This document shows positions 29,440-37,562 of a stretch of DNA of 64,000 nt, in pieces. Location of the stretch: assembly GCF_000626635.1 (NCBI RefSeq), contig NZ_CP007451.1, forward strand, positions 3,516,501 to 3,580,500, written 5' to 3'. The position numbers and the translations under genes were made by a program. The stretch's first letter is position 1; each line of letters starts with the position of its first letter. The stretch comes from Draconibacterium orientale. Its GTDB lineage: Bacteria > Bacteroidota > Bacteroidia > Bacteroidales > Prolixibacteraceae. The notes beneath the pieces were generated by a model, which did not search any database, was not told the DNA's origin, and worked only from the letters and a program-made list of their open reading frames with translations.

Positions 29440-30902
29440 AGCCACTTCAAACATTAACATTTACTTTGGGTGTAATTGCCTTGCTGGCTGGCGCCATGTG
29501 GCTGATGCCCGACGATGGTTTCGAGGTGGGGGAAATGACCTTACATATGCCTACATTCTCTGAAATGATTGTTGGGGATGATTTGGAATATGCCGACGTT
29601 TCAGAGATTATTGCGCAACAATTTGAAATTGATTCGCTGGTAGATATTGAAGTGGATACCATTGCCGGCGATACGGTTGTTGAAGTGATTCACCGGGCAG
29701 ATTATGATACACTCGTGCAATCGGTTCGGCGAATAGAAATGACAGATTTGGGCAAAGAAAACCTGTACCGCTTTTTCGATCATTTAAAAAGCGACTCACT
29801 GGTTCGGATAATGCATTACGGCGACAGCCAGATTGAAGGCGACCGCATTACTGCTTTTCTGCGAAATAAACTGCAGGTAAAATTTGGCGGAAGAGGAGTT
29901 GGTTTGCGTCCGGCCTTGCAACCTTACGACTATGTTTTTAGCGCCAATCAAACGAATTCCGACAATTGGAAACGTTACCCGATTTACGGGAAAGTGGATT
30001 CAACGGTTGAGCACAGTCGTTACGGAGTTATGGGAGCTTTTTCGCGTTACGCCCCTTTGGCCAACGACACCATTCCGTTTAAAGATTCGATGATTTACGA
30101 GGCTGAAATGAATGTCTCGAAATCAGATATCTCCTACAAACGTACGCGCGAATACGAAAATATGCGTTTGTTTTACGGGCATACCAAACGCCCGGTTGCG
30201 GTGCAGTTAATCGCACGCGGCGATACCGTTTTAAGCGATACGCTTTTGGCCGACACCACCTACGCAGTGCTCGAATGCGAACTGCCCGATTCAACGAGTA
30301 GTGTTACACTAAAATTCTCGGGATACGATGGCCCTGATGTTTATGGAATTGAGCTGGCTTCGAAAAAAGGAGTGATTATGGATAATATTGCCCTAAGAGG
30401 CAGTTCAGGAACAATTTTCACAAAAGCCGACTACGAGCACAGCCTGAAAATGTATAACGACCTCAATCCTAAGTTTTTTATCCTGCAGTTTGGTGGTAAC
30501 GTAATTCCATACATTAAGGATAAAAAGGCGATTGAGCGTTATGGCCGGTGGTTCGGCAGTCAGATTCAGCGAATTAATTCCTTGTGTCCCGATGCAGCCA
30601 TTCTTGTAATTGGCCCAAGCGATATGTCGACAAAGAAAAAGGACAAGTACGTAACTTATAAACATTTGCCACAGGTGGTGGAAATGCTTAAACAAGTAGC
30701 GTTGGAAAATAACTGCGCTTATTGGGATATGTACCAGGCAATGGGCGGACACAACAGTATGCCCTCGTGGGTGAATGCGCAACCCGAATTGGCGCGTCCC
30801 GATTATGTGCATTTTTCGGCACGCGGAGCACGTTTGGTGGCCAATATGTTCTACAATGCATTGATTCTGGAATACAACAATTATTTGGAGGAGGAGATGT
30901 AA
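29436..30902 (+). CDS. SGNH/GDSL-hydrolase-like membrane-anchored protein
   Basis: The 488-residue protein has one N-terminal membrane anchor (LGVIALLAGAMWLMP), an extended periplasmic linker, then an SGNH fold. Block I is HYGDSQIEGD with Ser131, block III is QFGGNVIPY with Asn355, and block V is RPDYVHFSARG with Asp456 and His459, so the catalytic set appears complete. Such domains act as acetyl esterases or transferases on glycans. Its ATG overlaps the stop of the LysM gene by 4 bp. Together with the second SGNH protein and the MBOAT acyltransferase it suggests envelope glycan O-acetylation. Confidence 0.82.
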   Translation: MKPLQTLTFTLGVIALLAGAMWLMPDDGFEVGEMTLHMPTFSEMIVGDDLEYADVSEIIAQQFEIDSLVDIEVDTIAGDTVVEVIHRADYDTLVQSVRRIEMTDLGKENLYRFFDHLKSDSLVRIMHYGDSQIEGDRITAFLRNKLQVKFGGRGVGLRPALQPYDYVFSANQTNSDNWKRYPIYGKVDSTVEHSRYGVMGAFSRYAPLANDTIPFKDSMIYEAEMNVSKSDISYKRTREYENMRLFYGHTKRPVAVQLIARGDTVLSDTLLADTTYAVLECELPDSTSSVTLKFSGYDGPDVYGIELASKKGVIMDNIALRGSSGTIFTKADYEHSLKMYNDLNPKFFILQFGGNVIPYIKDKKAIERYGRWFGSQIQRINSLCPDAAILVIGPSDMSTKKKDKYVTYKHLPQVVEMLKQVALENNCAYWDMYQAMGGHNSMPSWVNAQPELARPDYVHFSARGARLVANMFYNALILEYNNYLEEEM

Positions 30903-30908
30903 TGGGGG

Positions 30909-31046
30909 AGAAAGTTCAGAGTTCAACGTTTAGAGTTCAGAGTTCAGGGTTCAGGGTTCATAGTTCCAATACAGCTGTCATTTCGAACGCAGTGAGAAAT
31001 CTGTTACAGGGAAGTTACAAGTTACAAGTTGCAAGTTACAAGTGGT
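30909..31046. repeat. Three different dispersed repeats inside the envelope operon
   Basis: Tandem AGTTCAG units (30912-30965), a half-element TGTCATTTCGAACGCAGTGA (30976-31010) and tandem ACAAGTT/GCAAGTT units (31013-31046) lie side by side between the two SGNH genes. The frame of the downstream gene stays open through all three. An inverted half-element of the second family lies at the far end of that gene (32408-32442). Confidence 0.7.
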
Positions 31047-31102
31047 TAATTAATCTTGTTCTTCAATCTCTATTCAATCTCCATCAATCTCCATCAATCT
31101 TA

Positions 31103-32440
31103 GTGCAATCGGTAAAGGTTCGAGGCTTGTCTTTGCTGCTTTTTAGCTTCGTCATGCTGCTTTCCACATCTGTTTCAGCGCAGCAAGACAGCTACTTTTA
31201 CCACGTTAATCAATACAATTTTGTTCGTTACGATCGGAATGAAATGCATTACCCCGGAGACCGGACAAATGCGGAAAGGTTTTATGCAAAATTGGAGCAG
31301 CTGGTAACTACCGGCGAAGGACGAGTGAATATTGTACAAATTGGTGGCTCACACATTCAGGCCGGCTCGTTTTCGGGGCAAATGCGCAACCGTTTTCAGC
31401 AGCTTAACGGCGAAATGAATGCCGGTTGGGGATTTATGTTTCCGTACCGTATTGCACGCACCAACTCGCCTTTTGGTTATTACATTCGTTACAACGGTTA
31501 CTGGAAAACATTCCGAAATGTAGAGGGACGAAAAAGCGGAACATTGGGCGTGGGCGGAATTTCGGCAACAACATCTTCTCCAAAAGCGGAGTTGACGATA
31601 CTGTTGGAGGAAGAAAACGAATTGGATTACAGCTTTAATAAACTGAGAATTTATTACGAGAACACAGCTAAAAATTACAGCATAAATATTGATTCGGATT
31701 TGGTGAAAAACAAGGTGGAAGCCAACGGATACATCGATTTTGAATTGAATGAGTGGGTAGATAGTTTACAGATTACACTGGAGAAAGATTACAACTCGCA
31801 AGGCAATTTTACGTTGCTGGGAATGACCACCGAATCGAATCCAAACGGGATCATGTATCACAGTATTGGAGTGAATGGGGCACATGTTCCGGCATTTTTG
31901 CGCTGCCAGCTTTTTGCAGAGCAACTGGCCGACCTTAGTCCTGACTTGGTCATTCTCGGACTGGGAATAAACGATGCCTACGGACGCCGTTTTTCGCAGG
32001 CTCGTTTCGAAGATCATTACGGACAACTCATTGATAAAATAAAAACTGCGGCACCCAATGCGCTTATTGTGTTTACCACCAATAACGACAGTTACATGTA
32101 TCGCCGGTATGTGAACAAAAATGGCGCGAAGGTTCAGGACAGCATGTTTAAAATGGCCAAAAAATACAATGCCGGCGTTTGGGATATGTTTTCGGTAATG
32201 GGAGGATTAAATTCCATTGTGCTGTGGCAAAACAACGGCCTGGCGCAAAGCGATAAAATCCACTTTACCCGCGAGGGGTATTTAATGATTGCAGACCTGT
32301 TTTTTGGTGCGCTGATGAAGGATTTTGAGAACTTTTTGATTGATAAAAAAGAAATTACAATAAACAGTTATTTCGAGGATGGAGGAGAGGAAGGAAGCTA
32401 TGAGGGGCAGATTTCTCAGTCGCTTACTCCTTCGAAATGA
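31103..32440 (+). CDS. Second SGNH/GDSL-hydrolase-like secreted protein
   Basis: The start is taken at GTG 31103, directly before a good signal peptide (LSLLLFSFVMLLSTSVSAQ). An ATG at 30902 overlapping the previous stop is in frame, but the 67 codons between are translated repeat DNA. SGNH features, counted from GTG: Ser83 in QIGGSHIQAG, Gly256 in SIGVNGAHVP, Asn290 in LGLGINDAY, and Asp384/His387 in SDKIHFTREG. The active-site set is complete. The last ten codons (QISQSLTPSK) are encoded by an inverted repeat half-element. It is the third gene of the LysM-SGNH-SGNH-MBOAT cluster. Confidence 0.82.
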   Translation: MQSVKVRGLSLLLFSFVMLLSTSVSAQQDSYFYHVNQYNFVRYDRNEMHYPGDRTNAERFYAKLEQLVTTGEGRVNIVQIGGSHIQAGSFSGQMRNRFQQLNGEMNAGWGFMFPYRIARTNSPFGYYIRYNGYWKTFRNVEGRKSGTLGVGGISATTSSPKAELTILLEEENELDYSFNKLRIYYENTAKNYSINIDSDLVKNKVEANGYIDFELNEWVDSLQITLEKDYNSQGNFTLLGMTTESNPNGIMYHSIGVNGAHVPAFLRCQLFAEQLADLSPDLVILGLGINDAYGRRFSQARFEDHYGQLIDKIKTAAPNALIVFTTNNDSYMYRRYVNKNGAKVQDSMFKMAKKYNAGVWDMFSVMGGLNSIVLWQNNGLAQSDKIHFTREGYLMIADLFFGALMKDFENFLIDKKEITINSYFEDGGEEGSYEGQISQSLTPSK

Positions 32441-32442
32441 CA
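32408..32442. repeat. TGTCATTTCGA half-element overlapping a gene end
   Basis: CAGATTTCTCAGTCGCTTAC and TTCGAAATGACA form an inverted copy of the half-element at 30976-31010. It supplies the last codons and stop of the second SGNH gene and the spacer before the MBOAT gene. Confidence 0.6.
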
Positions 32443-32459
32443 ATATAAACTAGAACTGC

Positions 32460-34148
32460 TTGGATTTACTGCAACAAATAGAAATAAAAGAACTGCTACG
32501 GAATATTTTTCTGTACGATAAAATGGCGCCGCTAATTTTTACGCGCTTTTTCTTTTGGGCATTTTTTGCTATTGTGCTGGCTGGTTATTCATTGGTTTAT
32601 AAAAACAAAAACCGCAGCGTTCGTGCCGGGTATCTGTTCCTTGTAAGTTTATTTTTCTATTACAAATCCAGCGGATTCTTTTTCTTCATATTATTATTTA
32701 GTACGCTCACCGATTTTTTTATTGGCAAGGGAATTTACAAATCGAAGAGTGAGTTGATTCGAAAAATGCTGGTAGCAGCAAGTGTTGTTATTAACCTCAC
32801 CTTGTTGGCCTATTTTAAATATGCTTACTTTTTTATCGATAGTATAAACCTGATGCTGGGCACCGATTTGCATGTGATTAATCACCTTGCACTGTGGGCC
32901 AACGAAGCAACCGGAACACATTTCGAGGTGAACCAGATTTTGCTGCCGGTGGGTATTTCGTTCTTCACCTTTCAAACCATTAGTTACTCGGTTGATGTGT
33001 ATTGGGGCGAAACCAAACCCGTAAATAATTTAATCGATTTTGGTTTTTATGTATCGTTTTTCCCACAGTTGGTTGCCGGACCGATTGTTCGTGCATCGGG
33101 ATTTGTAAAACAGATTTACGAAGATTACCGCCTTTCGAAAGAAGAATTTGGCTGGGCCATTTTCTTCATTCTCAAGGGCTTGATCAAGAAAATATTTATT
33201 GGCGATTACATTGCCGTAAACTTTGTCGATCGGGTTTTCTCCAACCCGGTTACCCATTCGGGATTTGAGAATCTGATGGCATTATTTGGCTATTCGTTGC
33301 AGGTTTATGTCGATTTTTCGGGCTATACCGACATCGCGATTGGAGTGGCGCTGTTAATGGGCTACCGCTTGCCGCAAAACTTTAATTCGCCCTACAAGGC
33401 AAAAAGTGTTGCCGAATTCTGGAAACGCTGGCACATGTCGCTTTCGTCGTGGCTGAAAGATTATTTGTATATTCCCATTGGCGGAAACCGCGAAGGCTCG
33501 GTATTTAGTTATATCAGCCTCGGCATTATTCTGGCCATCATTGTCCTTTTGGCTGGAAAGTTGATACTGGTACCGATATTTGCCGTTCTTGTGCTGTTGT
33601 TTGCTTTGCTGGCGCATTTCTTTCCCAACATAAAACGCCACATCAATACCAACATCAACCTGATGCTTACCATGTTGCTCGGGGGGCTCTGGCACGGTGC
33701 ATCGTGGCAGTTTATTATTTGGGGAGGCCTCAATGGTGTTGGTTTGGTCGTTTATAAATTCTGGCGCAAGATAAGCCCGTGGGAAAAACGCAGTAACTGG
33801 CTGGTGAATATCTGGAAGATTGCGATAACCTTTACTTTCATCACCTTTACACGCGTATTTTTCCGCTCCGAATCGATGGACGTTGTACGCGGAATGCTGC
33901 ACCAAATTGCTACCGACCTTAAAATTTCGATGATTCCTGAAGTAGTAGTAGCCTACAAATGGGTGTTTTTAATGATGTTGTTTGGTTTTGTTACCCACTG
34001 GCTGAGTTACGATTTAAAAGACCGCGCAAAAAACTGGTTTATCGCATCGCCCATGTGGGTTAAGGCAGCTATTTCTGCAATTGTGGTTATCATTGTTTAC
34101 CAATCCATTTCGGCCGATATGCAACCGTTTATTTATTTCCAGTTTTAA
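32460..34148 (+). CDS. MBOAT family O-acyltransferase
   Basis: The 562-residue protein has about a dozen membrane spans. It belongs to the AlgI/DltB/PatA group, seen from FFPQLVAGPIVRA, VAEFWKRWHMSLSSWLKDYL and IPIGGNR, and the catalytic His in LGGLWHGASWQF. These proteins move acetyl (or D-Ala) groups across the inner membrane to SGNH-type partners. The start is TTG 32460, because the N-terminal LRNIFLYDKMAPLIF is typical of the family and would be lost at ATG 32523. It closes the cluster with two SGNH proteins and the LysM pseudo-transglycosylase. The acceptor is probably peptidoglycan or a surface glycan. Confidence 0.92.
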   Translation: MDLLQQIEIKELLRNIFLYDKMAPLIFTRFFFWAFFAIVLAGYSLVYKNKNRSVRAGYLFLVSLFFYYKSSGFFFFILLFSTLTDFFIGKGIYKSKSELIRKMLVAASVVINLTLLAYFKYAYFFIDSINLMLGTDLHVINHLALWANEATGTHFEVNQILLPVGISFFTFQTISYSVDVYWGETKPVNNLIDFGFYVSFFPQLVAGPIVRASGFVKQIYEDYRLSKEEFGWAIFFILKGLIKKIFIGDYIAVNFVDRVFSNPVTHSGFENLMALFGYSLQVYVDFSGYTDIAIGVALLMGYRLPQNFNSPYKAKSVAEFWKRWHMSLSSWLKDYLYIPIGGNREGSVFSYISLGIILAIIVLLAGKLILVPIFAVLVLLFALLAHFFPNIKRHINTNINLMLTMLLGGLWHGASWQFIIWGGLNGVGLVVYKFWRKISPWEKRSNWLVNIWKIAITFTFITFTRVFFRSESMDVVRGMLHQIATDLKISMIPEVVVAYKWVFLMMLFGFVTHWLSYDLKDRAKNWFIASPMWVKAAISAIVVIIVYQSISADMQPFIYFQF

Positions 34149-34158
34149 AGGTTTGATC

Positions 34159-36006
34159 TTATTCAAAACGCATTGGTTCCGGCCCTGTAGGAGCAAAAGA
34201 GATAAACCGTTTTTTCGATTGTTCGTCGAGTGAAAATCCAACAAAGCTCATATCATCCGGATGGAAAGGGTAGAAAGCCAGGCGTAGCCGGAAAGTTTCG
34301 AAAACAAGGTTCTCGTTGTGTAAACGAATGCCAATACCAATGCCACTGTAGTAATCCTGTTTAAAAATAAGCTCGCGGTTCGAGCCAATAACACCAAAGT
34401 CGGCAAAACCAAAAATGGCCACATTGAATTTGTAGAACTGTGCTGGCAGAAATACAACATGTTCCAGTTTTAGGTTTAAACGCTGTTTGCCGATGGCCAT
34501 GTCGCTATCAAAACTTCGGATATGGTCATGATCGCCCAGTGTTAAATGTTCAATGTCAAAGCGCCGGAAACCCAGGGTGTAATTCAGATCGGCAAATGTT
34601 CGAACGCGCTTTTTACCAGCTGCATGTAGCTTCGAAATAAAGTTTAAATCGCCATGAATCATTCCTTCTTCAAAACGAGCATCTTTTAAATACCCGCTAA
34701 TTCCTAACGATGTAAACAGGTATCCGCGCCTGCTTAGCAGCAAATTGCCGTTCGATGTTAAAAAATGCAGGTAGTGCCGGTCGCCAAATTCATTGGCATC
34801 GTAGCCATAAATAAATTCGTTTTTAAAACCTTCGGGAATATCTTCGGTAATTCCGTAGCTGTAAATCAACTGGTCCTGAATATACCGGCGTTGCGAAATA
34901 GTGAGGCTGGCCAGGTACAAGGTGTGGTTGGAGAAAAAGTGACTATTTTCGGGGGCAACTGCCGGATCGTCAAAATAGTTCCAGTTATTCATTCCTGCCG
35001 AAAAAGCCAGTTCGGTAATGTTTTCGCGCTGCGGACTGATATTAAAACTTCGGCCGCCCCAAAGGTAATTTACCGAAAGATCCATCGGTTCCTCCACTTT
35101 TACCGGATCGTTATTGGTAATTCGGTCGGTGCGGAACATGCGTGCCGAATAACCGCCATAACCCCACTTTGTATTTTGCGTTAAAAAGGGCTTGGTTACC
35201 TCCGTTATAAAACCCTCGCGCCTATAGGTATTTAAATACCCCAGGCGAATGTCGAGAAATCGTCCGCCAATGTTTTTTATGTTGTAAAAAGTTTCAACTC
35301 CCAGGTAAGGTTCCTTCTCAACATGGCCAACAAACTTTACCGAAACCTCGTGGCCAACACCAAAAATATTACGGTTGTATATCTCTACATCGCCCGAGCT
35401 GGTGCCGTTTACACCTCCTGAAACCCCAAATGAAAAACGGTCTTTTGTTAAAACCAAAACATTCACCAGGCCCGGATAATCAGGATCCTGCTCCACATAA
35501 ATACGTACATCTTTAATGTATGGTAAGTCCCTGATAATCCTTTCGTTTTCGTACATCAGCTCAGGCTTTAACATGTCGCCGATTTTGAAGAGCAACAATT
35601 TGCGAATGGTTTTCAGGTTCGATTTGGTGTGAATTTTATTGGCTGCACGCTCGGCCCAATGATTGGCTTCTTTTGTGGTGTCGGTGCAAGTGGGGCCAAA
35701 AACATCAAGTGCGTTAATGTTTATTTCGGCAATAATCTTGCCTTCGTAGTCTTTAAAATAATCGAGTGCAAGCGCTTTTTTATCAACGTAAGGACGGGGG
35801 GGGGTAATTATAGCATCGTATAGCCAGCCGGTAAGTTTGCGACGGTTGGCCCGGTTTTCCAAACTGTCGTAAAATTGTTCCTGCTGTAGGTTGGCGGGGG
35901 GAATAAGCAATGAAGTATCAAGTGGTGGAATTTGTGCCTTCACTTTGTTTGCCGACAACAGTGCCAGCATTACCGAAATAGTTATGATAAGCCCCTTCAA
36001 CTTCAC
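34159..36006 (-). CDS. BamA/TamA-type outer membrane protein with POTRA region
   Basis: The 615-residue protein has a signal peptide (to KVKAQ, residue 25) and a POTRA-like region (about 80-200, with RKLLLFKIGDMLKPE and NERIIRDLPYIKDVRI). A C-terminal beta-barrel of the Omp85 type follows (FGVSGGVNGTSSGDVEIYN, YYSGIGIGIRLHNENLVFE). Omp85 proteins insert or translocate proteins or lipids at the outer membrane. Its coding strand has nine consecutive C (35804-35796, codons 68-71), a potential slippage site. It is convergent with the MBOAT gene, 10 bp away, and not part of that cluster. Confidence 0.82.
   Translation of the reverse strand: MKLKGLIITISVMLALLSANKVKAQIPPLDTSLLIPPANLQQEQFYDSLENRANRRKLTGWLYDAIITPPRPYVDKKALALDYFKDYEGKIIAEININALDVFGPTCTDTTKEANHWAERAANKIHTKSNLKTIRKLLLFKIGDMLKPELMYENERIIRDLPYIKDVRIYVEQDPDYPGLVNVLVLTKDRFSFGVSGGVNGTSSGDVEIYNRNIFGVGHEVSVKFVGHVEKEPYLGVETFYNIKNIGGRFLDIRLGYLNTYRREGFITEVTKPFLTQNTKWGYGGYSARMFRTDRITNNDPVKVEEPMDLSVNYLWGGRSFNISPQRENITELAFSAGMNNWNYFDDPAVAPENSHFFSNHTLYLASLTISQRRYIQDQLIYSYGITEDIPEGFKNEFIYGYDANEFGDRHYLHFLTSNGNLLLSRRGYLFTSLGISGYLKDARFEEGMIHGDLNFISKLHAAGKKRVRTFADLNYTLGFRRFDIEHLTLGDHDHIRSFDSDMAIGKQRLNLKLEHVVFLPAQFYKFNVAIFGFADFGVIGSNRELIFKQDYYSGIGIGIRLHNENLVFETFRLRLAFYPFHPDDMSFVGFSLDEQSKKRFISFAPTGPEPMRFE
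35796..35804. repeat. Poly-G/C 9-mer inside an outer membrane protein gene
   Basis: Nine G on the plus strand (nine C in the coding strand) encode part of ITPPRPYV near the N-terminus of the Omp85-like gene. Gain or loss of one base would truncate the protein. It is the longest G/C homopolymer I noticed in the window. Confidence 0.8.
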
Positions 36007-36292
36007 AGTTTCCCCTTTTACATCAGCAAATGAATAAGTTTTTTTGAAAGTAAGAATTTTATTATTTATAGTTTTTAAATTATACTGTTAATTTTCGTTA
36101 AACACAGCTCGCGAGAACCGATATTCGGGGTGCCTTATTGTAAAAAATACTTGAATGCTTTATTTATTGAGGCTTTAGCTGAAAGGATTTATATAATTAC
36201 TTTCGACTTATTAAAAAAATTAACAAACATTTGCTTTTGAATTAAATATTTCTTTAAATTGCAAACACATTACTTAACTACACTAATTAAAA

Positions 36293-37519
36293 ATGATCCT
36301 TCTTGAAAATATAAAAGGAAAGAAACTTACCGGTAATGCCTTAAAAAATTATCGCCGGAAAAAGAAAATTCTAAGTCTTTTATATGAAAACGACACACTT
36401 TCAGCAACATTTCTTTCCAAACAAATTGGGGTTAGTTTACCTACAGCCCTATCATTATTAAAAGATTTGGGGGCAAGCCAGCTGGTTGAAGTCAGAGGCA
36501 GTGGCGAGTCGAAAGGCGGACGACGCCCTACTTTATTTGGCCTAAAACGCGACAGCATTTTTGTTATTTCGTGCGAGTTAGGACGGTTTAGGGGCAAGAT
36601 AGGAGTGTATAATTCGCATAATGAGCTTGTGGCGCCAGTTGTTGTCATTCAAACTTCAATTGATGATGATGACCTTGTTGATAAACTTTACGCAGAATCA
36701 AAACATGTAATCGACGACAACGGAATTGATTTTAACAATGTATATGCAGTTGGAATTGCAATGCCTGGTCTGATCGATTCGAAGGAGGGAATAAATTACA
36801 CAATTAAAAAGGAAGCTTACAGAAATGTTGGTGAAAGATTAAGGTCAAAATTTAACAAAATCGTTTACATCAACAACGATGCCCGAATGGAGGCTTATGG
36901 CGAGTTTGTTTTTGGTGAAGCCAAAGGGTATAAAAATGCCATGATTATAAACTGGAACTGGGGTGTTGGTTTAGGGATGGTTCTTGATGGGAAACTATAC
37001 AATGGAGGAAGTGGTTTTGCCGGCGAACTCTCGCATATAAAATTTGTTGAAGATGGTGACCTTTGTATATGTGGGAAACGGGGTTGTTTGGAAACAGAAA
37101 TTTCGGCCTATGTTTTAATAAACAGAGCCCGTCAGGCAGTAGAACAAAACAGGATTTCGCAACTCACCGAAAAGTTTAAAAACCACGAGAAAGAAATTCG
37201 CGTACAGGATATTATATCAGCAGCAAAGTTAGGCGATGAGCTTTCTATTTCGTTACTAAATAATGTGGGACAAGCGCTCGGAAAGGCATTGTCAAATACC
37301 ATACAGTTATTAAATCCGGATATTATCGTTATAGGAGGATTGGTATCAGAAGCCAACCAATACATATTAAATCCTATTCAGCAATCGATAAACCAGTACT
37401 GTCTGGAACAAATTTCCGGAAATACAAAAATTGTAATCTCAAATAACTGGCGACATTCAGGTCTGTTAGGGATTACAGCAAAATTATTTCAAAAATTATT
37501 TAGCGATATGAATAAATAA
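36293..37519 (+). CDS. ROK family transcriptional regulator
   Basis: The 408-residue protein has an N-terminal winged helix (about 20-85, with SATFLSKQIGVSLPTALSLL and the wing KGGRRPTLFGL) and a ROK sugar-binding domain. The zinc motif is SHIKFVEDGDLCICGKRGC, and the phosphate-type loops are in VGIAMPGLID and INNDARMEAYGE. NagC/Mlc-like relatives are repressors released by a sugar or sugar phosphate. It lies 43 bp upstream of susC in the same direction and is the likely controller of the susCD pair. The 286-bp gap before it holds the promoter region shared with the divergent OMP gene; no clear operator was found. Confidence 0.9.
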   Translation: MILLENIKGKKLTGNALKNYRRKKKILSLLYENDTLSATFLSKQIGVSLPTALSLLKDLGASQLVEVRGSGESKGGRRPTLFGLKRDSIFVISCELGRFRGKIGVYNSHNELVAPVVVIQTSIDDDDLVDKLYAESKHVIDDNGIDFNNVYAVGIAMPGLIDSKEGINYTIKKEAYRNVGERLRSKFNKIVYINNDARMEAYGEFVFGEAKGYKNAMIINWNWGVGLGMVLDGKLYNGGSGFAGELSHIKFVEDGDLCICGKRGCLETEISAYVLINRARQAVEQNRISQLTEKFKNHEKEIRVQDIISAAKLGDELSISLLNNVGQALGKALSNTIQLLNPDIIVIGGLVSEANQYILNPIQQSINQYCLEQISGNTKIVISNNWRHSGLLGITAKLFQKLFSDMNK

Positions 37520-37562
37520 TCTAAGTATTAATCTATTTCTAGTTCATTTAAATTCAAAATCT

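Noticed and set aside
30722-30901. Upstream extension of the second SGNH frame into the first SGNH gene
   Set aside because: It lies on the same strand inside a well-supported gene in another frame, and homology begins only after the signal peptide near 31130.
30909-31046. Tandem repeats that might suggest a CRISPR array
   Set aside because: Units are about 7 bp, imperfect and without spacers of regular length; no cas genes are present.
33354-33905. A 183-codon minus-strand frame inside the MBOAT gene
   Set aside because: It is an antisense shadow of a conserved membrane protein and has no recognisable protein features.
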